From Herbaspirillum autotrophicum (lineage in GTDB: Bacteria; Pseudomonadota; Gammaproteobacteria; Burkholderiales; Burkholderiaceae_D), in the NCBI RefSeq assembly GCF_001189915.1, contig NZ_LFLS01000047.1, positions 1 through 34,950 of the forward strand: a stretch of DNA of 34,950 nucleotides, in the 5' to 3' direction. A program made the position numbers and the translations under genes. Of this stretch, positions 1 to 9,611 are shown in pieces (position 1 is the first letter of the stretch; each line of letters opens with the position of its first letter). The notes below the pieces were generated by a model. That model did no database searches. It saw only the letters and a list, made by a program, of their open reading frames with translations, and had not been told where the DNA came from.

Positions 1-1
1 G

Positions 2-3000
2 GTGATCAATGTTGATCCCGGCCAGAACATCAGCATCAGCAGCATCGGTCAGTTGACGGTGGATGGCCGGCTCAATGCCTGGGGCGGCAAGATCAATCTG
101 ACCGGCGTGAGTGTCAGCGGTCCTGTCAGCGAGGCAGTGGAAGCAGCGGGTCATACCCGCTCGATCTGGATCGGTGAACAGGCAGTGCTTGATGTGGCGG
201 CACGTGCGGTTACCGGCATCGATATCCGCGGCAATCGCTACGGCCAGGTCAGCAATGGCGGCAGCATCGTCATTGGGGGTGAGATCAATCCGGCGACCGG
301 CATAGCTAAGGCGAGCAACCTCTTTGTGGTAGTACGTGACGGTGCGGTGCTGGATGCATCCGGTGCACAGGCAACGCTGGATATACCTGGCATGGGCGCG
401 ACTAATGTTGCCAGTAATGGCGGGAGCATCAGCTTTGCATCGAACAACGGTTTGTATCTGGATGGCGGCTTCGTAGCAAAAGCCGGTGGTGTCGGCGCAG
501 CGGGCGGGACATTGTCGCTGGCTCTGGAAAGTCCGTACTACGTCAAGAGTGCAGTCAACGATCAAGTGCTGAACCTGCGCGAATTGGTGCTGAGCCAGAA
601 TCATCAGGGTAGCGCGATGCCACCGAACACAGATCCGGCCATCGCCAGCCTGACCTACGGTCATGGCAGCCTCGGCGTGGATCAGGTCAGTGCCGGTGGT
701 TTTGATAACCTGGCTTTGCTGAGCAACGGTTCCTTGAGTTTTAACGGTGATGTATCTATCAATATGGGACAGAGCCTGCGCTTATATAGCGGCGCTTTGA
801 ATCTGAGTGAAAACGCCGCTGACAATGCGCGTATTCATTTGTCGGCGCCTTACTTGCTGTTGGCTGGCATACTCACGCCGCCGGAAGAGGGCAGGGATCA
901 GTACCTGCGTCCGGTGCTGGATTTGCCGACGATGTCGGAACGGGATACGCAGGCCGTATTCAGCGCCAATAGTCATTTGATCGATGTGCGTGGCAGGGTG
1001 TTGTTTGGCACCAAAGGTAATCTGACGCTATCGGACATGAGTCAAGTGAACGTCGAGCGTCGCGGTTTCGATAATGTGCAACTGACGAGTCAGGGCGACT
1101 TGCGTTTCCTCGGCGGAGCCAGTGCGAACGGGATCGCCACCGGCATCAGCACGCAGATGATGACCAAGGGTGATATGAGCTTGCAAGCGGCGCAGTTGTA
1201 TCCTGCGACCGAAGTCGGGGCGCGGGTTGTGGCAGGTTTCCTGAACGCCTGGGATGACGAATCCACCGGCTTTAACTTCGATCCGACGCGTACGCTGACC
1301 ATAGGTCGCACCGGTAATAGCACCATGCCTTACTCTATTTTTGGTCGCCTGCAATTGGCAGGCCCGAACATTCAACAGGGCGGGATAGTGCGTGCACCGC
1401 TGGGCTTGATTGAGATCGGCAGCCTGGGTGTCAGCAACGTTCAGTTGACGCCAGGCAGCCTGACTTCGGTGAGTGGCAAGGGCCTGGTGCTTCCTTATGG
1501 CGGCACCGTGGATGGGCAGGTTTATACGTATAACGGCAAGACCGTGAGCTTCATCGGTCAGGGTGGTGCCAGCAATAGTGATCTGCTGGTTGGCGTCGTT
1601 TTGGGTGGCAAGTCGGTAGCGGTGCAGCCTGATGCTACGGTAGATCTGTCTGGTGGTGGCGAATTGCTTGGGGCAGGGTTCATTTCCGGACGTGGTGGTT
1701 CTACCGATGCGCGCTACAATCCATTGACTCAGATAGGCGTGAACGGTGGCTTTGTCATGCCCGGTCTGGATACCAATCCGATCTACGCCATTGTTCCAGG
1801 GGTGCAGGCTGGTTACGCGCCGGTGGCAGCAGAGGGCGGCGCAACGTCTCCAGTGATAGGGCAACAAATGACGATAGGCGCCGGCGTGCCTGGTTTGCCA
1901 GCTGGCACTTACACGCTGATGCCGTCCACCTATGCGTTGATGCCAGGTGCTTTCCGGGTGGAGATCAACGGTCTGGCCGGAGCGGGGAGCGCAGGTGGCG
2001 CACAGGCCATGCGTAATGGCTCGTGGTCTACTTCTGGTCACCTGTCTATCGCCAATACAGGGATCAGTAATAGCCTTGCCAGTCAGCTGATACTGACTTC
2101 GGCTGATACTTTGCGCAGCTATTCGCAATATAACGAAACTGGGTATGCGCAGTTTGCCTTGGCTGATGCGGCCAGACTGGGCGTGCCGCGCGCATTGTTG
2201 CCGGTGGATGCCAAGACCCTGAAACTGGCGTTGCGGCAAGGTGCGGGCGCGGATGCGTTTTCTTTCGCGGGCATCGGTCGCTTCGAGGCGGCTGCCGGTG
2301 GTTATGGCGGTACTGTGTCGGTGATAAATCGTGACTATGACGGTATCGAAGTGGTAGGCGCAGGCAAGGGCGCGACTAGTGGCTTTGGTGGTGTCACCGT
2401 AGAGGCCGACAGTCTCAATGCCCTGGGCGCTGCACGTCTGCTCATAGGCGGCATGACGGTGGTGGAGTATGGGCAGACCGGCAATTACATCACAATTGGT
2501 CAGGGCACCAATTCCAGCAATGGCTCGATGTTCTTGCGTAGTGGTGCCACTTTATCGGCGCCGGAAGTGTTCATGATGAGCCAAGGATCATCTGGCGCGA
2601 TCATTGTGGAGCAAGGCGCTTCGATCAATACCATCGGTACCGGCAAGGTGAGCTATGACGCACGTGACGGCTTTATCTATCAGGTAGGGAACATACTGGC
2701 AGTTTCCAATGGCTTGCTTAATGTGATCGCTCCGACGTTCGTACAGGCCAGTGGCGGCATTCAGTTGGGCGTGTGCAGCAGTCCACCGTGCAGCGGGCAG
2801 ACTGCGCTGTATTCGGAGGGTAGCATCGTCGCCTTGACCGACAAGACCTTGCTAATGGGTGATGAAGTGCGTTATGGCACACGTCATCTCAATGTGGGAC
2901 TGTCCAGTATCAACGTTGGCAGCGCGGAAGCGTTGGCAGCTGCTGAGGCAAGCAAGCTTTTACCGTCCGGCATGACCCTTACGCAATCTGTGCTGGATCG

Positions 3001-6000
3001 TTTGTTGCGCGGTGATACGCAGTTCGGTGCACCAGCGCTGGAAACCTTGCAACTCACGGCGCGTGATGGTCTCAATTTCTTCGGAACGGCTACTCTCGAC
3101 ACCTATGATGCGGTGACGGGCAAGTCCTTGCTGAATAATCTGGTACTGACGACGCCTGCGATCTATGGTTCAGGTGATACCAATGATGTGGCTACCATAC
3201 GTACAGCCAACCTGATCTGGCAGGGTGCTGTGTCGGCTGCACCTACAGTGATTGCGGGTGGTGCCGGTACTGGGAGCGGGCGTCTCGACATTAAAGCCGA
3301 GCGCATCGAATTTGGCTACGGAGAATTTGCCCGGCCGAGTACCACGAGTACTTTTAATCGCCTGGCTCTTGGATTCCAGAACGTCAATCTCGAGGCCAGC
3401 CAAAGTATCACTGCCAACCACAAAGGCAGTCTTTCGGTATATCAAAGTCAGGGTGCTTATGACCCGGTAAAAGGTTATGCCTATAGCGGCGGTGACCTGA
3501 ATATCCTTACTCCACTCATGACCGGTGCAGCTGGTTCGGTGAATAGCATCACCGCTGGCGGTGCGATCAATGTCAGCGCTTCAGCTGGCCCGGTAGCCAA
3601 GGTTGATGCGCTGGGTGCGGAGCTGTCACTGCAAGGTGACAGTATCCGTCTCGCTACTGCGGTGCTGCTGCCTGGTGGCAAAGTCAAACTGAGCGCACGC
3701 GGTGATGTGGCGTTGACCGACGAAGCATTGATAGATGTGTCTGGTCGCAGCATCGTCTTTAACGACCTGACCAAATATAGTGCTGGCGGCGAGGTGGTAC
3801 TGGAAAGTCGTGCGGGCAATGTGTTGCAGTCGGCTGGCTCTTCCATCGACCTGTCCGCACAGCATAATCAGGCAGGCAAGGTGAAAGCAGTGGCACTGGA
3901 TGCCAGCGCCGGCATCGTCGATCTGGCAGGCACTATCCTTGCCGGCAGCAGTGGATATTACGACGCGGGTGGTACCTTGGTGCCTTACCTGGCAGGGTCG
4001 ATAGAGATCCTGGCGCAGCATTTGGGCAGCAGCGGTACTCTGGATGCACAGTTTGCTGCACTCAACCAGCGTTTAAATCAGGGACAGGTTTACGGCGCGC
4101 GTAGCTTCCAGATCAAACAAGGCGACCTGATCATCGGTGATGGCGTCAAGGCCAACACCATCAATGTCTCGGTGGATAGCGGCAGCCTGCGCGTGAGTGG
4201 CCTGGTGGATGCCAGCGGTGAACGAGTCGGTAGTATTACGCTGGCTGGCAAGAACGGTTTGACGATAGACGGTAATGCGGTGCTCGACGCCCATGGCAGC
4301 CAATTGCGGGTGGATAGTTACGGTGAAATCATCGATGCCCCTAACCGCGCCATCGTGGTGTTGGGTACCGGCACTGGTGAATTGAAGCTGACTCAAGGCG
4401 CACGCATTGACCTGCGTCACGGTACGAATGTCGTCGTGGGGAATGATGGACGCAATCGCGGCACGCTGGAATTGAATGCACCACGAATCATCAATCAAGA
4501 CGGCAGCAGCAATGACATTAGGATTGATGCGAACGGTCAGTTGAATATTCAGGGTGCGCGTGCGATCACCCTCAATGGCATGATCACCTACGACGATGCC
4601 GAACTGAAAAATGATCCGACGGTCAGTGGCAGACCCTATCAGGTCATCACTCAGGGCTACCTTGATGACAAGCATGATGCCAGTATGTTGTTCATCGATG
4701 CGGCGCTGCTGAATAACAATTTGTTGCACACCAAACTGGCTGGGCTGAACAACGCGACCTATGCCGATGCTTTCCATTTGCGTCCGGGTGTCGAGATCGT
4801 CAGCAACGCGGTGAGCAATCCGGGTGGTGATATGGTCGTGCAAGGTGATCTGGACTTATCCGGTCATCGCTATGCCAGCCTGAACCCACGTAGCCATAAG
4901 GATGATTTGGTCTACGGCTCGGGCGAGTCGGGCAAGCTGACTTTACGCGCGGCTGGTGACCTGAATATTTATGGCAGCATCAATGACGGTTTTGCGCCGC
5001 CACCGTTGACCGACGACGACAAAGGTTGGGTGCTACGTTCTGGCATTGACTACACCGGCGGCAACGTAGTGGTGCCGGGCAACGGTGTGACCCTGGCGGA
5101 CGGCACGACCTTCCTGGCTGGCTCTATCCTTAACTTCGACGTGCCGCTCAAGGCGCAAAACCTGATTGCCGGCACCCGTTTGCCGATCGCGGTGACCCTC
5201 ACCGCGGCTTTGCCTTTGCCTGCTGGTACCGTGCTGGCGGGTTCCGTGCGCAATGCCTTGGGCACCGTGCTGTATCCGGCGGGTACGATGTTGACCACAG
5301 CAGTGAGCTTGCCGACCGGTACTGTCCTCGACGCTGGCAATGTGCTGATTAGCCTCACGCGTGTGGCTGCCATGGTCTGGCCCAAGGGCGTGGCCTTGCC
5401 TGGCAACCCTGGAACTGTCGCCGTGAGCACGCTCAATGGCAGCAAGGTACTGCCAGCTGGCGCAATCTTGCCGGCACGTACCAACGTTAAATTGCCAGGG
5501 GGTGTTACTTCTGTGAAGCTACGTGCGGAGACTGCTGGCCGTCAGGGGCAGCTCTGGGCGGTAGCGCCAATGCTGACCGAAGATGCGCAGTCGTGGGCGA
5601 TTCGTTTGGTGGCCGGTGCAGATACTGCCGCTGCTGATAGTCGCATGCTGCAGTCGCGTCCATCAGCGGGTGACCTGCGCCTGGCCGACAGCCATTACGG
5701 GGTCAGTGGTCTGATAGTGGGCGGCAGTACCAGCTTCAGCGTGATCCGCACTGGTGCCGCCGACCTCGACTTGCTGGCCGCGGGCAATCTGAGTATGGAA
5801 TCACTGTACGGTGTCTACACTGCAGGCAGTTCTTCTGTTGCTACCTCCGCTAATGATCCGTACAACATTCCGCAGCTCTCGGCCAGTGCATCTCGTGCCT
5901 GGTATCCGGATGTGGGTGGCAACCTGCTGTTGAAGGCGGGTGGCGATCTGATCGGCAACATCATCAGACCGGCGACGTCGGGGTCTGCACGTCCGGTAAG

Positions 6001-8857
6001 CGCCGATCTTGGCTACGATTCCGCCAATACAGGCAACTGGTTGTGGCGTCAGGGTAATGACTTCAGCGGTAGTCAGGCGCAAGCCACTGCCTGGTGGATC
6101 AACTTCGGTTCGTACGCAACACAACAGCCAGGTCGACTTGCACAGATGGTTGGTTTCACCGGCTTCGGTACTCTGGGTGGCGGTAATCTTGATGTCGACG
6201 TCGGTGGCGATATGGGGATCATCCGACCTCTGGCAGAGAGCTATGCTGCGGTCAACATCAATCTTCGCAGCCAAGGCGTGGTGCTGGCCGTGGGCAGCAG
6301 CGGGCGTGTCGCGGCCGATGGTAGCCTGCAATTGACGGGCGGTGGCGATCTGAACGTTCGGGTTGGCGGAGCAGTGAATCCGGGTAGTCAAATCAGCCGC
6401 GATCATCTCAACGGTGCATTGATGAATACGCGCGGTAATGTGCAATTGACTGGCGGCGCGATGGGCAGTCTGACTTTGCGTTATGGCATTCGGGACGGTG
6501 AAAAAAATCCTAACGAAGTACGTGCTTTTGATCCATTGGGTTTTGGGACGGCGCTGGCGGCTGGCGGTTTGAGTTTGTTGGCGGGCGATGCCACTTTTAA
6601 CTTGAACACACGCAGGGATCTGGTGTTGCAAGATGTGGCTGACGCTGGACGGGCGCCACAGATGAGTGGTTCAGCGTACGAGAATGGCGGTATCACAGGG
6701 GGCGGACAGAGCTGGTTCAGCCTGTGGACTGAGCGTACGGCGGTGGACCTGTTCTCTGCTGGCGGTAACCTTACGCCGCTGACCTCGACCGCCGAAACGG
6801 ATATGGCTGCGGTCTATCCTGCGACACTACGTGCGGTCGCTGCTAGCGGTAGTTTGTTTTATGGTCGTGCCTCGTCCATGGATACAACCCTGGTGCCGCT
6901 GCACAACACCCTCGTATTGGCACCATCGGCTAGCGGGCAATTGCAATTGTTGGCAGCAGACTCGATCTATGGCGGCGAGCTGTCGATCAGTCGATCCAGT
7001 GCAGCACCGAGCACACTGGCGACTATCAGGCATCCGGCTTTCCAGGCTAACAATGCGTCTGGTCTGATAGAGGGTAGCAGCAATCTTTCCAGCGATGGCA
7101 ATATTGCCGACATACGGTCCGCCTTACCCTTGTTTGTCTTTGGTCCGAATACTGCGAGTCTGGACTGGGGCAATGCGCTGGAGCCGGCGCGTTTCTATGC
7201 CCTGCGCGGCGATCTGCTTGGCGTCAACAGCGGGCGCACGATCACCATGACCGGGCCATATGATCCGCGTTTTGGACAAACTTATTACGAAGGTGCAGCT
7301 CCGGTCTGGATGCTGGCTGGACGAGACATCGTGAGTAGCGGCACGCGCCTGGGTGGTGGCAGTGGTGGTGACTATGGCAGTGAGTACACCTACGCAGGTA
7401 ATTTGTTCGTCCATCACAACGCTAGCGATATTTCCATCGCCAGAGCCGGGCGCGACATCATCTACAGCAGCTTCAATGTTGCAGGTCCAGGTACGCTGGA
7501 AGTGACGGCAGGACGTGATATCCGCATGAATGAACTGGTCGGCGTCACAAGTATAGGTGCGGTCGTGCCGGGCGATAGTCGTGCCGGTGCCAATATCGTC
7601 ATGCAGGCAGGTGCAGGTCCTGACGGACCGGACTATCGTCGCTTCGTCGCGGCTTACCTCGACCCGGCCAATTTGCTCGCAGCAGGCGAGGCACTATCTA
7701 TCCAGGGCGGAAAAGTAGTCAAGACCTATGAAAATGAACTGGTCACCTGGCTGGGCGAACGTTTTGGTTTTGTGGGCAACAGCACGCAGGCGGGGGCCTA
7801 TTACGCGGCGCTGCCGGCAGAGCAACAGCGCATATTTGCGCGTGATGTGTACTTTGCCGAACTCAAGGCGGCCGGCCGTGAATACAACCAAAGCGGTGGT
7901 GTGCGCCAAGGAAGTTATGTGCGTGGTCGGGCTGCGATTGCGGCGCTATTTTCGGGTAGGGATGCTGCCGGTAATGTGGTCGCATACCAAGGAGATATCA
8001 CCATGTTTGGCGGTGCCGGCGTGCATACCGACTTTGGCGGCAATATCCAGATGCTGACCCCGGGCGGCAACCAGACCTTCGGCATCGAAGGTGGGGCGCC
8101 ACCCGCGACGGCAGGCATCATTACGCAAGGCGCAGGGGACATCCAGATGTACGCCATGGGCAGCATCTTGCTTGGTCAGAGCCGGGTCATGACTACCTTT
8201 GGCGGCTCGATACTGGGCTGGTCAGCGACCGGCGATATCAATGCCGGCCGCGGTTCCAAAACCAGCGTGGTGTTCACGCCGCCGAAGCGGGTCTATGACC
8301 AGTGGGGCAATGTCACGCTGTCCCCGGCTGTACCAAGTACCGGCGCCGGTATTGCGACCTTGGCACCGATTCCGGAAGTACCGGCCGGCGACATCGATCT
8401 GATTGCACCGCTCGGCACCATCGATGCCGGTGAAGCCGGGATCCGGGTCTCGGGCAATGTCAATCTGGCAGCGCTGCAAGTGGTGAATGCGGCCAACATT
8501 CAGGTCAAGGGCGAGAGCAGCGGCATTCCGGCGCTGGCAGCGGTCAACGTCGGTGCCCTGAGTAATGCCAGTGCCGCCGCCAGTTCAGCGGCGGTGTCAG
8601 CGCAGGAATCGGTGCAGCGGGCGCGCAATGAAGCACGGCAGGCCTTACCCTCGGTGGTGACGGTGAAGGTATTGGGATTTGGCCATGAATCGCAAGCGGG
8701 CGGCGCAGCAACATCGTCACCTGACTTGCAGTCGAATGCCAAATCCTATGACGCCGCCAGCTTGTTGCAGATCGTGGGTCACGGACAGGATTTCAAACCG
8801 GAATTGCTGTCACGCCTGAGCGCCGAAGAACGGCGTCGTTTGCAGCAGGACAAGTAA
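2..8857 (+). CDS. Giant filamentous haemagglutinin-like adhesin, DUF3739 family (5' end outside window)
   Basis: The reading frame is open at the window edge, so the GTG at position 2 is not a real start. At least 2951 residues are present. The protein is rich in Gly, Ser, Asn and Asp and built from short repeated beta-strand units such as GGNLxV and AGGDLxI, as expected of a right-handed beta-helix exoprotein secreted by a two-partner (TpsA/TpsB) system. Residues about 2600-2750 hold the conserved C-terminal block of DUF3739 adhesins, with ARDVYFAELKAAGREYN, RGRAAIAALFSG and GDITMFGG. Residues about 1690-1840 form an unusual hydrophobic repeat module. The only cysteines I found are C925 and C930. 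The last ~100 residues are Ala/Gln/Arg-rich and probably helical. The haemagglutination N-terminal secretion domain and any TpsB gene lie upstream, outside the window. The role is inferred to be surface adhesion or biofilm formation; the ligand is unknown. Confidence 0.9.
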   Translation: MINVDPGQNISISSIGQLTVDGRLNAWGGKINLTGVSVSGPVSEAVEAAGHTRSIWIGEQAVLDVAARAVTGIDIRGNRYGQVSNGGSIVIGGEINPATGIAKASNLFVVVRDGAVLDASGAQATLDIPGMGATNVASNGGSISFASNNGLYLDGGFVAKAGGVGAAGGTLSLALESPYYVKSAVNDQVLNLRELVLSQNHQGSAMPPNTDPAIASLTYGHGSLGVDQVSAGGFDNLALLSNGSLSFNGDVSINMGQSLRLYSGALNLSENAADNARIHLSAPYLLLAGILTPPEEGRDQYLRPVLDLPTMSERDTQAVFSANSHLIDVRGRVLFGTKGNLTLSDMSQVNVERRGFDNVQLTSQGDLRFLGGASANGIATGISTQMMTKGDMSLQAAQLYPATEVGARVVAGFLNAWDDESTGFNFDPTRTLTIGRTGNSTMPYSIFGRLQLAGPNIQQGGIVRAPLGLIEIGSLGVSNVQLTPGSLTSVSGKGLVLPYGGTVDGQVYTYNGKTVSFIGQGGASNSDLLVGVVLGGKSVAVQPDATVDLSGGGELLGAGFISGRGGSTDARYNPLTQIGVNGGFVMPGLDTNPIYAIVPGVQAGYAPVAAEGGATSPVIGQQMTIGAGVPGLPAGTYTLMPSTYALMPGAFRVEINGLAGAGSAGGAQAMRNGSWSTSGHLSIANTGISNSLASQLILTSADTLRSYSQYNETGYAQFALADAARLGVPRALLPVDAKTLKLALRQGAGADAFSFAGIGRFEAAAGGYGGTVSVINRDYDGIEVVGAGKGATSGFGGVTVEADSLNALGAARLLIGGMTVVEYGQTGNYITIGQGTNSSNGSMFLRSGATLSAPEVFMMSQGSSGAIIVEQGASINTIGTGKVSYDARDGFIYQVGNILAVSNGLLNVIAPTFVQASGGIQLGVCSSPPCSGQTALYSEGSIVALTDKTLLMGDEVRYGTRHLNVGLSSINVGSAEALAAAEASKLLPSGMTLTQSVLDRLLRGDTQFGAPALETLQLTARDGLNFFGTATLDTYDAVTGKSLLNNLVLTTPAIYGSGDTNDVATIRTANLIWQGAVSAAPTVIAGGAGTGSGRLDIKAERIEFGYGEFARPSTTSTFNRLALGFQNVNLEASQSITANHKGSLSVYQSQGAYDPVKGYAYSGGDLNILTPLMTGAAGSVNSITAGGAINVSASAGPVAKVDALGAELSLQGDSIRLATAVLLPGGKVKLSARGDVALTDEALIDVSGRSIVFNDLTKYSAGGEVVLESRAGNVLQSAGSSIDLSAQHNQAGKVKAVALDASAGIVDLAGTILAGSSGYYDAGGTLVPYLAGSIEILAQHLGSSGTLDAQFAALNQRLNQGQVYGARSFQIKQGDLIIGDGVKANTINVSVDSGSLRVSGLVDASGERVGSITLAGKNGLTIDGNAVLDAHGSQLRVDSYGEIIDAPNRAIVVLGTGTGELKLTQGARIDLRHGTNVVVGNDGRNRGTLELNAPRIINQDGSSNDIRIDANGQLNIQGARAITLNGMITYDDAELKNDPTVSGRPYQVITQGYLDDKHDASMLFIDAALLNNNLLHTKLAGLNNATYADAFHLRPGVEIVSNAVSNPGGDMVVQGDLDLSGHRYASLNPRSHKDDLVYGSGESGKLTLRAAGDLNIYGSINDGFAPPPLTDDDKGWVLRSGIDYTGGNVVVPGNGVTLADGTTFLAGSILNFDVPLKAQNLIAGTRLPIAVTLTAALPLPAGTVLAGSVRNALGTVLYPAGTMLTTAVSLPTGTVLDAGNVLISLTRVAAMVWPKGVALPGNPGTVAVSTLNGSKVLPAGAILPARTNVKLPGGVTSVKLRAETAGRQGQLWAVAPMLTEDAQSWAIRLVAGADTAAADSRMLQSRPSAGDLRLADSHYGVSGLIVGGSTSFSVIRTGAADLDLLAAGNLSMESLYGVYTAGSSSVATSANDPYNIPQLSASASRAWYPDVGGNLLLKAGGDLIGNIIRPATSGSARPVSADLGYDSANTGNWLWRQGNDFSGSQAQATAWWINFGSYATQQPGRLAQMVGFTGFGTLGGGNLDVDVGGDMGIIRPLAESYAAVNINLRSQGVVLAVGSSGRVAADGSLQLTGGGDLNVRVGGAVNPGSQISRDHLNGALMNTRGNVQLTGGAMGSLTLRYGIRDGEKNPNEVRAFDPLGFGTALAAGGLSLLAGDATFNLNTRRDLVLQDVADAGRAPQMSGSAYENGGITGGGQSWFSLWTERTAVDLFSAGGNLTPLTSTAETDMAAVYPATLRAVAASGSLFYGRASSMDTTLVPLHNTLVLAPSASGQLQLLAADSIYGGELSISRSSAAPSTLATIRHPAFQANNASGLIEGSSNLSSDGNIADIRSALPLFVFGPNTASLDWGNALEPARFYALRGDLLGVNSGRTITMTGPYDPRFGQTYYEGAAPVWMLAGRDIVSSGTRLGGGSGGDYGSEYTYAGNLFVHHNASDISIARAGRDIIYSSFNVAGPGTLEVTAGRDIRMNELVGVTSIGAVVPGDSRAGANIVMQAGAGPDGPDYRRFVAAYLDPANLLAAGEALSIQGGKVVKTYENELVTWLGERFGFVGNSTQAGAYYAALPAEQQRIFARDVYFAELKAAGREYNQSGGVRQGSYVRGRAAIAALFSGRDAAGNVVAYQGDITMFGGAGVHTDFGGNIQMLTPGGNQTFGIEGGAPPATAGIITQGAGDIQMYAMGSILLGQSRVMTTFGGSILGWSATGDINAGRGSKTSVVFTPPKRVYDQWGNVTLSPAVPSTGAGIATLAPIPEVPAGDIDLIAPLGTIDAGEAGIRVSGNVNLAALQVVNAANIQVKGESSGIPALAAVNVGALSNASAAASSAAVSAQESVQRARNEARQALPSVVTVKVLGFGHESQAGGAATSSPDLQSNAKSYDAASLLQIVGHGQDFKPELLSRLSAEERRRLQQDK

Positions 8858-8864
8858 GCTGCCG

Positions 8865-8907
8865 GGTGACCTGCGCCGTTGCCGCAAGGGCAGCGGCGCA
8901 GGTCACC
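8865..8907 (+). other. Long intergenic stem-loop between adhesin and sigma-factor genes
   Basis: A perfect 14-bp stem pairs GGTGACCTGCGCCG (8865-8878) with its exact complement at 8894-8907. The 15-nt loop can itself pair TGCC (8880-8883) with GGCA (8889-8892). The hairpin starts 7 nt after the adhesin stop codon. No T-run follows on the plus strand, so it is not a canonical intrinsic terminator. It could stabilise the 3' end of the adhesin mRNA, attenuate read-through into the sigma gene, or be a processing site. Confidence 0.75.
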
Positions 8908-8933
8908 GCGCGTTGGCGATGCAGGTGAACTTC

Positions 8934-8940
8934 GGAGGGA
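8934..8940 (+). promoter_or_regulatory. Ribosome binding site fixing the sigma-factor start
   Basis: GGAGGGA lies 10 nt (counted from GGAGG) before the ATG at 8949. An in-frame upstream ATG at 8913 has no such site and would start only 6 nt after the stem-loop, so 8949 is preferred. Confidence 0.7.
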
Positions 8941-8948
8941 AATTCATC

Positions 8949-9596
8949 ATGGATATGACTATTTGTCATTTTCCGGGCGCGGCAGATGGTGTCATCGAGT
9001 ATGCGCATGTGGTGCAAGAAGCGCCGGCGGCATACGATGGTGCTTCCTTGCGCGCATTTCTGGTGGCCAATTACGGCCGCTTGTATCGGCGTCTGTTGTG
9101 CTATCTGGGATGCCCGGAACGTGCCAGCGACAGCTTGCATGATGCATGGCTGCGATTGGGTGAAACCACACTGACGGCGCACATCAACAGTCCTGAAGCC
9201 TATGTTTACCGGGTCGCCTGCAATCTGGCGACGGATCAGTTGCGGCATCACCGGCCATGGCAATACAGCAGTGCCGCAGAGGCCGAACTGGAAACACAGG
9301 CTGATCCGGCCGCCGGTCCCGAGCAGATGGCCGAGGCGCGTTCCGAACTGGGTGCACTGGAGCGTGCCTTGCAAAGTTTGCCGCGCCGCCACCGTGATGT
9401 GTTGCTGAGTCTGCGGCTGGACGAGACCAGCCGGCACGAGGTGGCACGCCAGTTTGATATTTCCCTGCGCAGCGTGGATACGATCTTGCGCCAGGCGCTC
9501 GATCATTGCGCAACGCAGACCGGACAGGAAAGCAGCGGCGGCGTCAGCGGCCGGCGTCGTCTGTTGGCGGACAAAGCCGGCATGCGTCGTCACTGA
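8949..9596 (+). CDS. ECF-type (FecI-like) RNA polymerase sigma factor linked to the adhesin
   Basis: The 215-residue protein has the two-domain layout of an ECF sigma factor. Region 2 includes LRAFLVANYGRLYRRLLCYLG and SLHDAWLRL, followed by PEAYVYRVACNLATDQLR. Region 4 contains LQSLPRRHRDVLLSLRLD and a helix-turn-helix ending FDISLRSVDTILRQALDHC. It lies 91 nt after the adhesin stop with a strong ribosome site, so it may be co-transcribed with the adhesin or expressed separately. No classical transmembrane FecR anti-sigma follows it. The nearest FecR-domain protein is the LysM-FecR protein at 13754-15478. It ends 15 nt from the convergent stop of the next gene, with no terminator visible. 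It probably directs transcription of adhesin-locus genes, but its promoter targets are unknown. The C-terminal ~25 residues are basic and not conserved in the family. Confidence 0.85.
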   Translation: MDMTICHFPGAADGVIEYAHVVQEAPAAYDGASLRAFLVANYGRLYRRLLCYLGCPERASDSLHDAWLRLGETTLTAHINSPEAYVYRVACNLATDQLRHHRPWQYSSAAEAELETQADPAAGPEQMAEARSELGALERALQSLPRRHRDVLLSLRLDETSRHEVARQFDISLRSVDTILRQALDHCATQTGQESSGGVSGRRRLLADKAGMRRH

Positions 9597-9611
9597 CAAG
9601 GCAGATGGGTT

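Noticed and set aside
1028..2239. Long open frame on the minus strand inside the adhesin gene
   Set aside because: It lies fully opposite the adhesin, has low-complexity composition and no family motif; GC-rich shadow frame.
9597..9611. Possible bidirectional terminator between the ECF sigma and response-regulator genes
   Set aside because: Only 15 nt separate the stop codons and no hairpin with a T-run is present.
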